Source: Aurantimonas marianensis (GTDB lineage: Bacteria; Pseudomonadota; Alphaproteobacteria; Rhizobiales; Rhizobiaceae). Taken from it: DNA of 64,000 bases. Made by a program: the position numbers and the translations under genes. Location of the stretch: positions 26,739 to 90,738 of the forward strand of contig NZ_JALHBS010000016.1 of the NCBI RefSeq assembly GCF_024195285.1. The letters are read 5' to 3'. Below the pieces are notes generated by a model. The model was not told the DNA's origin and did no database searches. It worked only from the letters and a program-made list of their open reading frames with translations. Below are positions 18,054-26,699 of the stretch, one piece after another; position 1 is the first letter of the stretch, and each line of letters opens with the position of its first letter.

Positions 18054-20369
18054 ATGACCTGTTGCGATCAAACCCTGGCCACGAGCGTCGCGCTCGAAGC
18101 ATCTGATCCGGCGAGCGCGCTGCGAGCCGAGGAGCTGATGCGGTCGGGACGCGCCAACGAAGACGGCACGGTCCAGTACGTCTTCTCGGTTCCAGGCATT
18201 TCCTGCGGCCGTTGCATATCCACGATCGAGACGGCGTTGGCGCCGCTCGACGGCGTTGTCTCGGCCCGCGTCAATCTGACGATGCGCCGCGTGACCGTCA
18301 TTCTCGATGCCGCGGACCGCTCGCCGCTCGCCGTCAGCGACGCCCTGAAGCGCCTTGGTTATGGTGCGATCCCGGTCGACATCGGTGATCTGGACGACCT
18401 TTCCCGCCAGCGGGAATCGGCGGGTCTGCTCAAGGCGCTCGCCGTCGCCGGCTTCGCGGCCGGCAACATCATGCTTCTGTCGGTGTCAGTCTGGTCCGGC
18501 GCCGACGCCGCGACGCGCGACATGTTTCATCTGGTCTCGGGGCTGATCGCCCTGCCGACGGTCGCCTATTCCGGTCAGGTCTTCTTCCGTTCCGCTTTCG
18601 GCGCGCTTCGGGCCGGACGCCTCAACATGGACGTTCCGATCTCGCTCGCCGTGGTGCTGGCGCTCGCCATGAGCGTCTTCGAGAGCCTGACCGGTGGCGC
18701 CGAAGCCTATTTCGACGCGGCGGTGACGCTGCTTTTCTTCCTCCTGATCGGGCGCTATCTCGACCAGCGCATGCGCGAGCGCGCACGTACCGCCGTGACC
18801 GGTCTCAGCCGTCTGGCGGTAAAGGGCGCCACCCGGATCGAAGGCGGCGAGCCCTCCTACGTGCCGCTCGACGAGGTCCGGCCCGGCATGATCCTGCGTG
18901 TCGCCGCCGGCGAGCGGGTTCCCGTCGACGGCCTGGTCGTCAGGGGGACGAGCGACCTCGACCGCTCCCTCGTCACCGGCGAAAGCGCGCCGCTCGCCAC
19001 TTCCATCGGCGACCGGCTCGAGGCGGGAACGTTGAACCTGTCCGGCTCGATCGACATCGAGGCGCTGGAGACGGCGGAGAACTCCTTCCTCGCCGAAATC
19101 ATCCGGATGATGGAGGCTGCGGAGAAGGGACGGGGACGCTATGTGCGCGTCGCCGACCGCCTGGCGCGGATCTATGCGCCGGCGGTCCATATCCTGGCCG
19201 CAGCCACCTTCGTCGGCTGGATGGTCGCGACGGGCGGAGACTGGTATTCCGCCACATATGCCGCGATCGCCGTGCTGATCATCACCTGCCCCTGCGCGCT
19301 CGGACTGGCGGTTCCGGTCGTCCACGTCATCGGCGCGGCGCGATTGTTCGAGAACGGCATCCTGATGAAGGACGGCTCGGCGCTGGAACGGCTCGCCGAG
19401 GCCGATCACGCCGTCTTCGACAAGACCGGCACGCTGACGACGGGGGTCCCCCGCGTTACGGCCTCTGATATCGCCGGCGACGCGGCGGCCGCGGCACGCG
19501 CGCTGGCCGCCCATTCAGCGCATCCGGCGTCCAGGGCGATTCTGGCTTTTCTCCCGGCCGGGGAGGCGCGATCGCTCTCGGCGGTTCACGAGGTGCCGGG
19601 CTGCGGCGTCGAGGGGGAAATCGACGGTCGCCGCGCCCGTCTCGGGCGTGCCGACTGGGCTGGCGCCATCGCATCCGGCACCGGGTCGCCCGGGGCACGA
19701 TCCGGCGGCGTCGCCTTTGCGCTGGAGGGTGGTCACCTGTTCGGCTTCGAGCTGGCGGAGACGCTGCGCGATGATGCCGCGGGGGCGATCGACGAGCTGA
19801 AGGCGGACGGCCTGGCGGTGGAGGTGCTGTCGGGCGACGCGGTCGATCCCGTCGCCCGGATCGCCGGTGAACTCGGCGTCGCCGCAATGGCGTCCGGCCA
19901 GACTCCCGGCATGAAGATCGAGCGGCTCCAGTCATTGCAAGCCGGCGGCGCCAAGGTTTTCATGATCGGCGACGGCCTCAACGACGCGCCGAGCCTTGCG
20001 GCCGGCGACGTGTCGATGGCGCCGGCTTCGGCCTGCGACGCCGGGCGGCTGGCGGCCGACTTCGTCTTCACCCGGGACAGCCTTCTGGCCGTGCCCTTCG
20101 CCCACCGGATCGCGGTCAAGGCCCGGCGGCTGGTGCAAGAGAATTTCGCGCTGGCGATTCTTTACAATTGCATCGCGGTGCCGTTGGCGATGGCCGGCTA
20201 CATCACGCCGCTGGTCGCGGCCATCGCGATGTCCGCCTCGTCGATCGTGGTCGTCGCCAATTCGCTTCGTCTTGCCCGGGGCGGCAAGTCGGGACGGCGG
20301 ACTCAAGGCGCGATCGCGCCGCGCACGGGGTTGCGGTCTGCGCGGCTCGTGCGGGAGGGTGTGGCATGA
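18054..20369 (+). CDS. ccoI: copper-transporting P-type ATPase CcoI (FixI)
   Basis: A 771-residue P1B-type ATPase that moves copper across the membrane for cbb3 oxidase maturation. It has an N-terminal heavy-metal domain with GISCGRC (C51, C54). The membrane metal-binding CPC motif is at 412-414 (ITCPCALG), the phosphorylated aspartate is D456 in DKTGT, and the hinge motif is GDGLNDAPSL. Unusually early cysteines (C3, C4) could add another copper site. The start at 18054 is 7 bp after ccoH and is preferred over the longer frame that runs inside ccoH. Its stop overlaps ccoS. Confidence 0.94.
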   Translation: MTCCDQTLATSVALEASDPASALRAEELMRSGRANEDGTVQYVFSVPGISCGRCISTIETALAPLDGVVSARVNLTMRRVTVILDAADRSPLAVSDALKRLGYGAIPVDIGDLDDLSRQRESAGLLKALAVAGFAAGNIMLLSVSVWSGADAATRDMFHLVSGLIALPTVAYSGQVFFRSAFGALRAGRLNMDVPISLAVVLALAMSVFESLTGGAEAYFDAAVTLLFFLLIGRYLDQRMRERARTAVTGLSRLAVKGATRIEGGEPSYVPLDEVRPGMILRVAAGERVPVDGLVVRGTSDLDRSLVTGESAPLATSIGDRLEAGTLNLSGSIDIEALETAENSFLAEIIRMMEAAEKGRGRYVRVADRLARIYAPAVHILAAATFVGWMVATGGDWYSATYAAIAVLIITCPCALGLAVPVVHVIGAARLFENGILMKDGSALERLAEADHAVFDKTGTLTTGVPRVTASDIAGDAAAAARALAAHSAHPASRAILAFLPAGEARSLSAVHEVPGCGVEGEIDGRRARLGRADWAGAIASGTGSPGARSGGVAFALEGGHLFGFELAETLRDDAAGAIDELKADGLAVEVLSGDAVDPVARIAGELGVAAMASGQTPGMKIERLQSLQAGGAKVFMIGDGLNDAPSLAAGDVSMAPASACDAGRLAADFVFTRDSLLAVPFAHRIAVKARRLVQENFALAILYNCIAVPLAMAGYITPLVAAIAMSASSIVVVANSLRLARGGKSGRRTQGAIAPRTGLRSARLVREGVA

Positions 20370-20512
20370 ACGTCCTGATCTACCTCGTGCCGATCGCGCT
20401 CGGGCTGGGTGTGCTCGGCCTGATCGCCTTTCTGTGGAGCCTGAAAAGCGGGCAGTATGACGACCTCGACGGTGCTGCCGAACGAATTCTATCGGACGAC
20501 GAAGCCGATTGA
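20366..20512 (+). CDS. ccoS: cbb3 oxidase assembly protein CcoS
   Basis: A 48-residue single-helix membrane protein (MNVLIYLVPIALGLGVLGL...), with the family's FLWSLKSGQYDDLDG segment immediately after the helix and an acidic tail. It is required for cofactor insertion into the cbb3 enzyme. It overlaps the ccoI stop codon, with GGGAGGG upstream, and ends the ccoGHIS operon. Confidence 0.92.
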   Translation: MNVLIYLVPIALGLGVLGLIAFLWSLKSGQYDDLDGAAERILSDDEAD

Positions 20513-20536
20513 GGCCGGACCCCGGCGCGCATCGGA

Positions 20537-22051
20537 TCAGCCGGGTGTGACGTCGTCCCGCGGCTGCGGTGAGCGCCGCCGGTTCGCCGCCCAGACGATC
20601 AGCGGAATGCACCAGATCGCGATGGTGAAGATGCCGAGACCGGCGGCGATCGGCCGCTCGAAGAAGGCGAGGAAACTGCCGTCCGCCTTGATCATCGAGG
20701 TGATGAAGTTCTGCTCCAGCATCGGGCCGAGAACCAGGCCGAGGATCGCCGGGGCGATCGGAATGTCGTTCTCCTCCATCACGAAACCGAGGACGCCGAA
20801 GATCAGCATCAGGATGACGCCGAAGATCGAGTTGTTGATGGCGAACGAGCCGACGATGCAGAACATCAGGATGACCGGCATCAGGACCCGGGTCGGAATC
20901 GACAGGATCGTTCCGGCCGCCTTGATCGCCACCCAGCCGAGCGGCAGCATGATGATGTTGGCCAGGAAGAACACGATGAATACCGCATAGATCATCTGCG
21001 GATTGGTGATGAAGACGGTCGGTCCCGGATTGATCCCCTTCACGTAGAGGACGCCGATGACGATCGCGGTGATCGAGTCGCCCGGAATGCCGAAGACCAG
21101 CGCCGGTATCCAGGCGCCGCTGACCGCGCCGTTGTTGGAGGCGCCGGCCTCGACGAGCCCCTCCACATGGCCGGTGCCGAACTTGCCCTTGTCTTTCGAA
21201 AACCGCTTGCTGATGGCATAGGAGATCCAGGCGGCAATGTCGGCGCCGGCGCCCGGCAGCGCGCCGATGGCGGTGCCGACGACGCTGCCGCGCATCACCT
21301 GCGCCGGATAGCGGCGCAAATTGATCCACTGGCCGCGAAAGATCCCGGGCTGGCCGGGCCGTTCGATCCGCGGGCGTTCCTGGCGTGTGACGACCGAGCG
21401 CAGCACCTCCGATACGGCGAACAGGCCGATCATCGCCGGTATGAACTGGACCCCTGCCAGAAGATCGACGGTGCCGAAGGTGTAGCGCGGTTCGCCGGCC
21501 GGGTTGTCGATGCCGATCGTTGCGGCGAACAGGCCGATCAGGAGCGAGATCAGGCCGCGCGGCACCGATCCTGGCGAGACGAAGATCGCGCAGGACAGGC
21601 CGAGCACGACCAGCCAGAAATACTCGAAGGACGAGAATTTCAGCGCGATCTCCGCCAGTGCCGGCGAGGCGGTGACGAGAACGATCGTGCCGAAGATGCC
21701 GCCGATCGCCGAGAACACCAGCGCCGCGCCCAGCGCTTCCTCCGAAAGGCCCTTGCGGGTCATCCGGTAGGCATCCTCGACATAAGCCGCGCTGGCCGGC
21801 GTTCCCGGCATGCGCAACAGCGCGCCTGGAATGTCGCCCGCGAAGATCGCCATCGCCGTCGCGGTGACGATCGCCGCGATCGCCGGGATCGGGTCCATGA
21901 AGAATGTTACCGGCACCAGCAAAGCCGTCGCCATGGTCGCGGTCAGCCCGGGAATGGCACCGACGAACATGCCGAAGCAGGCCGAGCCGAGGATGACCAG
22001 AAGCACATAGGGCTGGAAGACGAGCGCGAAGGCCTCGGCGACGAAGGACAT
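20537..22051 (-). CDS. tctA: tripartite tricarboxylate transporter large permease TctA
   Basis: A 504-residue integral membrane protein with about a dozen hydrophobic segments and the TctA signatures GAIPGLTATMATALLVP near the N-terminus and GALPGAGADIAAWISYA in the middle. It is the main membrane subunit of a secondary transporter for carboxylates that works with a periplasmic binding protein. It is the last gene of tctC-tctB-tctA, 5 bp after tctB. The substrate cannot be told from sequence; citrate and other dicarboxylates or aromatic acids are typical. Confidence 0.93.
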   Translation of the reverse strand: MSFVAEAFALVFQPYVLLVILGSACFGMFVGAIPGLTATMATALLVPVTFFMDPIPAIAAIVTATAMAIFAGDIPGALLRMPGTPASAAYVEDAYRMTRKGLSEEALGAALVFSAIGGIFGTIVLVTASPALAEIALKFSSFEYFWLVVLGLSCAIFVSPGSVPRGLISLLIGLFAATIGIDNPAGEPRYTFGTVDLLAGVQFIPAMIGLFAVSEVLRSVVTRQERPRIERPGQPGIFRGQWINLRRYPAQVMRGSVVGTAIGALPGAGADIAAWISYAISKRFSKDKGKFGTGHVEGLVEAGASNNGAVSGAWIPALVFGIPGDSITAIVIGVLYVKGINPGPTVFITNPQMIYAVFIVFFLANIIMLPLGWVAIKAAGTILSIPTRVLMPVILMFCIVGSFAINNSIFGVILMLIFGVLGFVMEENDIPIAPAILGLVLGPMLEQNFITSMIKADGSFLAFFERPIAAGLGIFTIAIWCIPLIVWAANRRRSPQPRDDVTPG

Positions 22052-22056
22052 GAACC

Positions 22057-22530
22057 CTACCAGAGAAAGCCGAGAAAGGCGTTGCGCGGAAGCGGCACCA
22101 GCAAGAGCCGCCCGAATGCCTGCTGAACGATGACGGCCGCCACGATCGAGACGAGGATCGCCGTTATCGGCTTGACCCGGAGCGTCAGCATCAGTGCCGC
22201 CATCACGAACACCGCCGTCGGCACGAAGCCGATCAGATCGGAGAAGAGGATGTAGAAGACGATCAGCGCGAGCGACACGACGAGGCCGATGACCGAAGCG
22301 GGCGAGCGCGCCCAGTCGGCGATGACGACGGCGGGCCGCCGGGCACCGGCCGCCACGCTGCGCCCGGTCATGTATAAACCGAGCCCGAAGGTCAGCAGAG
22401 CGATCGTCTTGGGCATCGTCGCGGCGCCATAGGCCTGGCCCGGGATCGCCGAGAATTGCGTGGCTGAGAGGAAAATCGCGATTGCGCCGGCCAGAAGCAG
22501 GACGCCGAGGGTGAAATCATTGAGCTTCAT
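22057..22530 (-). CDS. tctB: tripartite tricarboxylate transporter small permease TctB
   Basis: A 157-residue protein with four hydrophobic segments (VLLLAGAIAIFLSA, an internal TIALLTFGLGLYM, SVIGLVVSLALIVFYILF, ITAILVSIVAAVIV), as expected for TctB. The start at MKLNDFT is chosen because the frame upstream is arginine-rich and unlike the family. It is 106 bp after tctC, across a perfect 10-bp hairpin, and 5 bp before tctA. Confidence 0.88.
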   Translation of the reverse strand: MKLNDFTLGVLLLAGAIAIFLSATQFSAIPGQAYGAATMPKTIALLTFGLGLYMTGRSVAAGARRPAVVIADWARSPASVIGLVVSLALIVFYILFSDLIGFVPTAVFVMAALMLTLRVKPITAILVSIVAAVIVQQAFGRLLLVPLPRNAFLGFLW

Positions 22531-22600
22531 CGACGCGCTCTTTTGAACCGCAAAGGCTCGGCACGGCGGATCGCGTCCCGCGCGCCGGCGACAGGGGAAA

Positions 22601-22624
22601 GCGTCCGGCCGCGCGGCCGGACGC
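22601..22624 (-). terminator. perfect hairpin between tctC and tctB
   Basis: A 24-base self-complementary sequence: GCGTCCGGCC pairs with GGCCGGACGC around a GCGC loop. On the minus strand it is followed by TTTCCCC. It lies in the gap after the tctC stop. It could cause partial termination or protect the tctC transcript end, which would give more binding protein than permease. Confidence 0.6.
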
Positions 22625-22636
22625 ATCTTGGCTGTC

Positions 22637-23623
22637 TCAGTTCTTCGCCAGACCGGCCTCTTTCATGACCACGCCAAGGCTGGCGTCGTCGTCGGCGACG
22701 ATCTTCGTCGCCTCGTCGCCGGCGGCCCAGCGGACCCCGAACCCGCGCTCCTTCATGAAGTTCTGGTATTCGTCGCTGTTATAGGCCTTTTCGATGGCAT
22801 TCGTCAGGGTGGACTTGACGTCGTCCGGCAGCCCCTTCGGCGCGGCGACGGCGCGCCAGACCGCCAGCGTCCAGTCGGAATCGACGCCCTCCTTCAGCGT
22901 CGGCACGTCCGGGAACATCTCCTGGCGCTCGGCGGACATGGAGGCCAGCGGCCGAACCCGACCCGCCTCGATCATCGCCCGTCCTTCGGCCAGCGAGGAG
23001 GGTACGATGTCGACGCCGCCGGCCACCATGTCGGTGATGCCCGGCGCCGCGCCCTGGCTCGGAACCCAGGTCACCTGATCCGGCGGCAGATCCTCCGACA
23101 ACAGCCAGCCGGCGAGACCGAGATGCCAGATGCCGCCCTGGCCGGTGCCGGACGCCTTGAAGGTGCCCTTCGGCTGCGATTTGATGGCGTCGCGGAGCTG
23201 CTCGAGCGTTTCGTATTCGGATTCGCTCGATACCATGACGCCGCCCGGATCGGCGTTGACCAGGGCGAGAATGTCGAAGTCCTCATAGGTGAGGTCGGTG
23301 AGCCCCTGCCAGTGCATCATGTCGATCTCGATGGTCATGATGCCGAGCGTGTAGCCATCCGGCTCGGCAGTGGCGATGGCGCTGTGGCCGACAACGCCGG
23401 AGCCGCCGGTGCGGTTCACCACATTGACCGGCACGCCCAGCTCTTCCTGCAACAGCGAGGCGAGGATGCGCCCGACCGCGTCGGTGCCGCCACCGGCGCC
23501 CCAGGGCACGATCATCTGGATTGGCCGCTCTGGATAGGCCGACTGCGCCGAAGCGACGCCCGCGCCTAGAACGCTGGACGCCAGCAGTGCGGCGGCGGAG
23601 ATGATGATGGAACGTCTGTGCAT
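22637..23623 (-). CDS. tctC: tripartite tricarboxylate transporter substrate-binding protein (Bug/TctC family)
   Basis: A 328-residue periplasmic binding protein. It has a cleavable signal peptide (MHRRSIIISAAALLASSVLGAGVASAQS), followed by the Bug-family start YPERPIQMIVPWGAGGGTD, whose phosphate-like loop binds the carboxylate of the ligand. The start at 23623 has GGGAGGA upstream. It is the first gene of the tct operon, and a sigma-70-like promoter with a palindromic operator candidate lies 80-120 bp upstream. Confidence 0.93.
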   Translation of the reverse strand: MHRRSIIISAAALLASSVLGAGVASAQSAYPERPIQMIVPWGAGGGTDAVGRILASLLQEELGVPVNVVNRTGGSGVVGHSAIATAEPDGYTLGIMTIEIDMMHWQGLTDLTYEDFDILALVNADPGGVMVSSESEYETLEQLRDAIKSQPKGTFKASGTGQGGIWHLGLAGWLLSEDLPPDQVTWVPSQGAAPGITDMVAGGVDIVPSSLAEGRAMIEAGRVRPLASMSAERQEMFPDVPTLKEGVDSDWTLAVWRAVAAPKGLPDDVKSTLTNAIEKAYNSDEYQNFMKERGFGVRWAAGDEATKIVADDDASLGVVMKEAGLAKN

Positions 23624-23705
23624 GATTCCTCCCAGATGGCTTGTTCGCATGAGCGCGATGCGGCGGCGCCACGCCGCCGGTGCCGGCCGTCGGCCTCCCA
23701 GACCG

Positions 23706-23744
23706 ACTATCGGGGTCACTTGTCACCCTGTCAATGTATACCTT
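23706..23744 (-). promoter_or_regulatory. tct operon promoter with overlapping palindromic operator candidate
   Basis: On the minus strand, TTGACA (23734-23729), a 17-base spacer and GATAGT (23711-23706) form a good sigma-70-like promoter about 76 bp before tctC. Immediately upstream, and touching the -35 element, is AAGGTATACATT (23744-23733). This is a dyad of the form AA-N-GTATAC-N-TT, the kind of short palindrome bound by FadR-subgroup GntR repressors. No GntR gene is adjacent. Confidence 0.6.
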
Positions 23745-23950
23745 GTTTTGCGTGACTGCGGCCGTTCGTGGGCGGCGAACGGGAGCGAGACCGGAAATCG
23801 ACAAGCTGGGGCCGGTTATCCTAGGTTGCCGGGCGGGACATCGGCAAATACAGCGAATCTCATTTCGCGTATCTGCGCAGGCGCGGGCAGGTGGTGGCGA
23901 TCGCTTGCCTCGCGCTCGCACGGGTATCGGCATCGAATGGAGACGATCAA

Positions 23951-24838
23951 TTGGGCAGACACATCACCGGCTTGCGGGAGATCGAGGATCGTTTCGATGC
24001 CATCGTCCTCGATCAATGGGGGGTTCTGCACGACGGCGATGCCCTTTATCCCGGCGTTCTGGAGGCGCTGGAGCGGCTGACCGACGCCGGCAAGGCGATC
24101 GCGCTCCTGTCGAATTCGGGAAAGCGGGCGGCGCCGAACCGCGAACGCCTCGCCGGCTTCGGCATTCCGGTCGAACGGATGGCATGTGTCGTGACCTCCG
24201 GCGAAGTGCTTTGGGATGATCTGGCGAACCGCGTCGTCAAGGGCTTCAATCGCCTCTTCCCTGTCGCCGCGACTCCGGAGGATGCCGAAGCCTGGATCGA
24301 CGGTCTCGACGGGATTGCGCTCGCCGACACGCTACCCTCGGCCGACGCGATCCTGATCATGGGCCTGCCGGACGATGCCGAACTGTCGTCCTATCAGGTG
24401 CTTGTCGACGAAGCGCTGGCCCGCCGGGTGCCGGTGCTTTGCGCCAACCCCGATCGCGCCTCGCCGCGACCGGGCGGCAGGCTGGTGGTGGCGCCGGGGG
24501 CGCTGGCGGAACGCTACGAGGCGGCCGGTGGGCGGGTCGTCTGGTACGGCAAGCCGCATGGCCGGGTCTTCGAGGCGACGGCCGAGGCGTTGGGCACTCC
24601 GAGGCCAGACCGCATTCTCATGGTCGGGGATTCGCTGCAACATGACGTGGCGGGCGCCAGCGCCGCCGGCTGGCAAACGCTTTTCGTTCGCGACGGTCTG
24701 CATGCGCAATCGCTTGCCGACAAGCGTGGCGGCGATCTCGATGCGCAAATCGATAAGCTCGCGAGCGAGGACGGGGCGCCGCTGCCCGATTACACGATCG
24801 GGATGCTGCAATGGGGGGACGATGACGCTCGTTCCTGA
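23951..24838 (+). CDS. HAD-superfamily hydrolase, TIGR01459-like (class IIA)
   Basis: Putative phosphatase of about 295 residues. The catalytic DxD-like motif is DQWGVLHDG near the N-terminus. The cap-region sequence is ALYPGVLEALERL, motif II is LSNSGKR, and the C-terminal motif is ILMVGDSLQHDVAGA. A TTG at 23951 with GGAG eight bases upstream gives the family N-terminus; a GTG at 23891 would add about 20 residues without an obvious ribosome-binding site. It precedes a sugar kinase by 37 bp on the same strand, suggesting a shared carbohydrate or nucleotide-sugar role. Substrate unknown. Confidence 0.82.
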   Translation: MGRHITGLREIEDRFDAIVLDQWGVLHDGDALYPGVLEALERLTDAGKAIALLSNSGKRAAPNRERLAGFGIPVERMACVVTSGEVLWDDLANRVVKGFNRLFPVAATPEDAEAWIDGLDGIALADTLPSADAILIMGLPDDAELSSYQVLVDEALARRVPVLCANPDRASPRPGGRLVVAPGALAERYEAAGGRVVWYGKPHGRVFEATAEALGTPRPDRILMVGDSLQHDVAGASAAGWQTLFVRDGLHAQSLADKRGGDLDAQIDKLASEDGAPLPDYTIGMLQWGDDDARS

Positions 24839-24875
24839 TTTCCTGGCAGGCTCTCCAGGGGGGAGGCGACGCGGC

Positions 24876-26162
24876 ATGAACCCGCTTTATCTCGGCCTCG
24901 ACATCGGCACCTCCGGCGTTCGTAGCGCTGTCGTCGGCGGCGACGGACACCTGGTCTCGACCGCCCGCGAACCGATGCACCTGTCAGCAGGGGACGACGT
25001 TTCCGCCGAAAGCTGGTGGGATGCGGTCTCCGCCTGCCTCGATGCCCAGGCAAAGGCGCTTGCGGAGAAGGGCCGTTCGATGGCGTCGGTCCGCTCGGCC
25101 GCGGTCGACGGCACTTCCGGCACGATGGTTCTGGTGGACGGCGACGTGCGGCCGGTCACGCCGGCCTTGATGTACGATTCGTCCGGTTACGACGACGAGG
25201 CCGCGCGGATCGCTGGCGTCGCGCCGCCAGGTTCGATCGCCCGCGGAAGCGGCTCGGCCCTTGCCCGCATGTTGCGGTTGCAGAGTTGCGACCCGGGTCG
25301 GCGGGCGCGCCATCTTTGTCATCAGGCCGATTTCATTCTGGCGCGGCTGACCGGGCGACCGGGACTATCCGACGAGAACAATGTCCTGAAATTGGGCTAC
25401 GACCTCGAACGCGACATATGGCCGGACTGGTTCGCGGCCTGCGGCACGCGAATGGAGCTTCTTCCGGATGTGTTGCGTGTCGGCGCGGTTGCCGGATCGG
25501 TAACGGCATCGATGGCAAGGCGGTTCGGCTTCTCGCGCGAGCTGAAGCTTCTCGCCGGCACCACCGACAGCGTTGCCGCGTTTCTCGCGTCGGGCGTGAC
25601 GGAGGTCGGCGAGGCGGTGACGTCGCTCGGCACCACGCTGGCGGTCAAGCTGTTATCGGATGTTCGGGTAGATGACGCGGCGCGCGGCATCTACAGCCAC
25701 CGGCTGGGCGATCGGTGGCTGGCGGGCGGCGCGTCGAACAGCGGCGGCGGCGCGCTGCTGCACCACTTCTCGGCCGACACGATCGCGGAACTGTCCCGGC
25801 GGATCGATCCGAACCGGCCGACCGGGTTCGATTATTATCCGTTGGCACGAGCCGGAGAACGCTTCCCGATCAACGATCCCGCGCTGGCCCCACGGCTCGA
25901 GCCGCGTCCCGACGACGACACGGTGTTTCTGCAAGGCATGCTGGAGGCGATCGCCCGGATCGAGGGCGAGGGCTACGCCGCCCTTGCCGCGCTCGGGGCG
26001 CCGGCGCCGAAGCGGGTTCTGACCGCAGGGGGCGGCGCGCGAAATGAGGCATGGACAGCGATCCGGCGCCGGACCCTCGGCTGTCCCGTCGAGAAAGCGC
26101 CCGACGCCGAGGCCTCTGTCGGCATGGCCTTGCTGGCGCGGCGCGGCATGGCGCCGATCTGA
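24876..26162 (+). CDS. FGGY-family carbohydrate kinase, D-ribulokinase-like (SePSK/AtXK-1 type)
   Basis: A 428-residue FGGY kinase that phosphorylates a sugar with ATP. It has the N-terminal phosphate-binding loop LGLDIGTSGVRSAVV, a middle AGTTDSVAAFLASGV, and the C-terminal adenosine region TAGGGARNEAW. The short length, and segments such as HQADFILARLTG, NVLKLGYDLE, YSHRLGDRWLAGGASNSGG and ERFPINDPAL, resemble the ribulokinases described in cyanobacteria and plants more than xylulokinase. D-ribulose as substrate is inferred. The start at 24876 has GGGGAGG ten bases upstream. It forms a unit with the HAD phosphatase gene. Confidence 0.85.
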   Translation: MNPLYLGLDIGTSGVRSAVVGGDGHLVSTAREPMHLSAGDDVSAESWWDAVSACLDAQAKALAEKGRSMASVRSAAVDGTSGTMVLVDGDVRPVTPALMYDSSGYDDEAARIAGVAPPGSIARGSGSALARMLRLQSCDPGRRARHLCHQADFILARLTGRPGLSDENNVLKLGYDLERDIWPDWFAACGTRMELLPDVLRVGAVAGSVTASMARRFGFSRELKLLAGTTDSVAAFLASGVTEVGEAVTSLGTTLAVKLLSDVRVDDAARGIYSHRLGDRWLAGGASNSGGGALLHHFSADTIAELSRRIDPNRPTGFDYYPLARAGERFPINDPALAPRLEPRPDDDTVFLQGMLEAIARIEGEGYAALAALGAPAPKRVLTAGGGARNEAWTAIRRRTLGCPVEKAPDAEASVGMALLARRGMAPI

Positions 26163-26383
26163 CGGAGGGAGGCGGGATTCAGGCATGAAGGCCATCGCCT
26201 CCGCTAACCTGACAGGCTTCGGCTCGCCGGTCGAGGCCTTCCTGACGCCGGATGCCGAGGACATCGCGATGGCGTATCGCGGGCGGCGAAGTCCCGATCT
26301 TGCCTTCCCTCGTCACGGTTCCAGTTCTGTGTTGGAAGGACATCCGTCCGCCGCGAGCGGCGGCACAGCGAAAGGCTATTTCG

Positions 26384-26596
26384 ATGACGATCAGACTTGC
26401 CACCATGACCGCGCTCATCGCGGCGACCATGAGCGTTTCGGCCTGTACCACGACGCAGAAGACGGTCGGCGGCGCCGTCGTCGGTGGTGTTGGCGGGGCG
26501 GTTCTGGGCGACGCTGTCGCTGGTACTGGCGGAGCCGTGGTCGGCGGCGTCGCGGGTGCCGTCGCCGGCGGCGCGGTCGGGCGCAATCTGCGGTAA
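26384..26596 (+). CDS. small glycine-zipper lipoprotein
   Basis: A 70-residue exported protein. The lipoprotein signal MTIRLATMTALIAATMSVSAC places the lipidated cysteine at residue 21. The mature part is almost entirely alternating glycine and valine/alanine (GGAVVGGVGGAVLGDAVAG and a second repeat), a glycine zipper typical of envelope-inserted small proteins. Similar small proteins accompany cell-envelope stress responses, but the role here is unknown. It converges on the OmpA-like lipoprotein gene, with a shared terminator between them. Confidence 0.75.
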   Translation: MTIRLATMTALIAATMSVSACTTTQKTVGGAVVGGVGGAVLGDAVAGTGGAVVGGVAGAVAGGAVGRNLR

Positions 26597-26645
26597 GTGC
26601 CGGAGCGATTGATCGGTCCGATCCTCACCTGAAGGCGGGCATGCG

Positions 26646-26680
26646 AAAGGCCGCGCTTTGATGAAGCGCGGCCTTTCTTT
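26646..26680. terminator. bidirectional rho-independent terminator
   Basis: AAAGGCCGCGCTT pairs with AAGCGCGGCCTTT around a short loop, and TCTTT follows on the plus strand. On the minus strand the stem is also followed by TTT. It sits between the convergent 26384-26596 gene and the OmpA-family gene and can serve both. Confidence 0.85.
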
Positions 26681-26699
26681 GATTGGCAGGGACTGCGCG

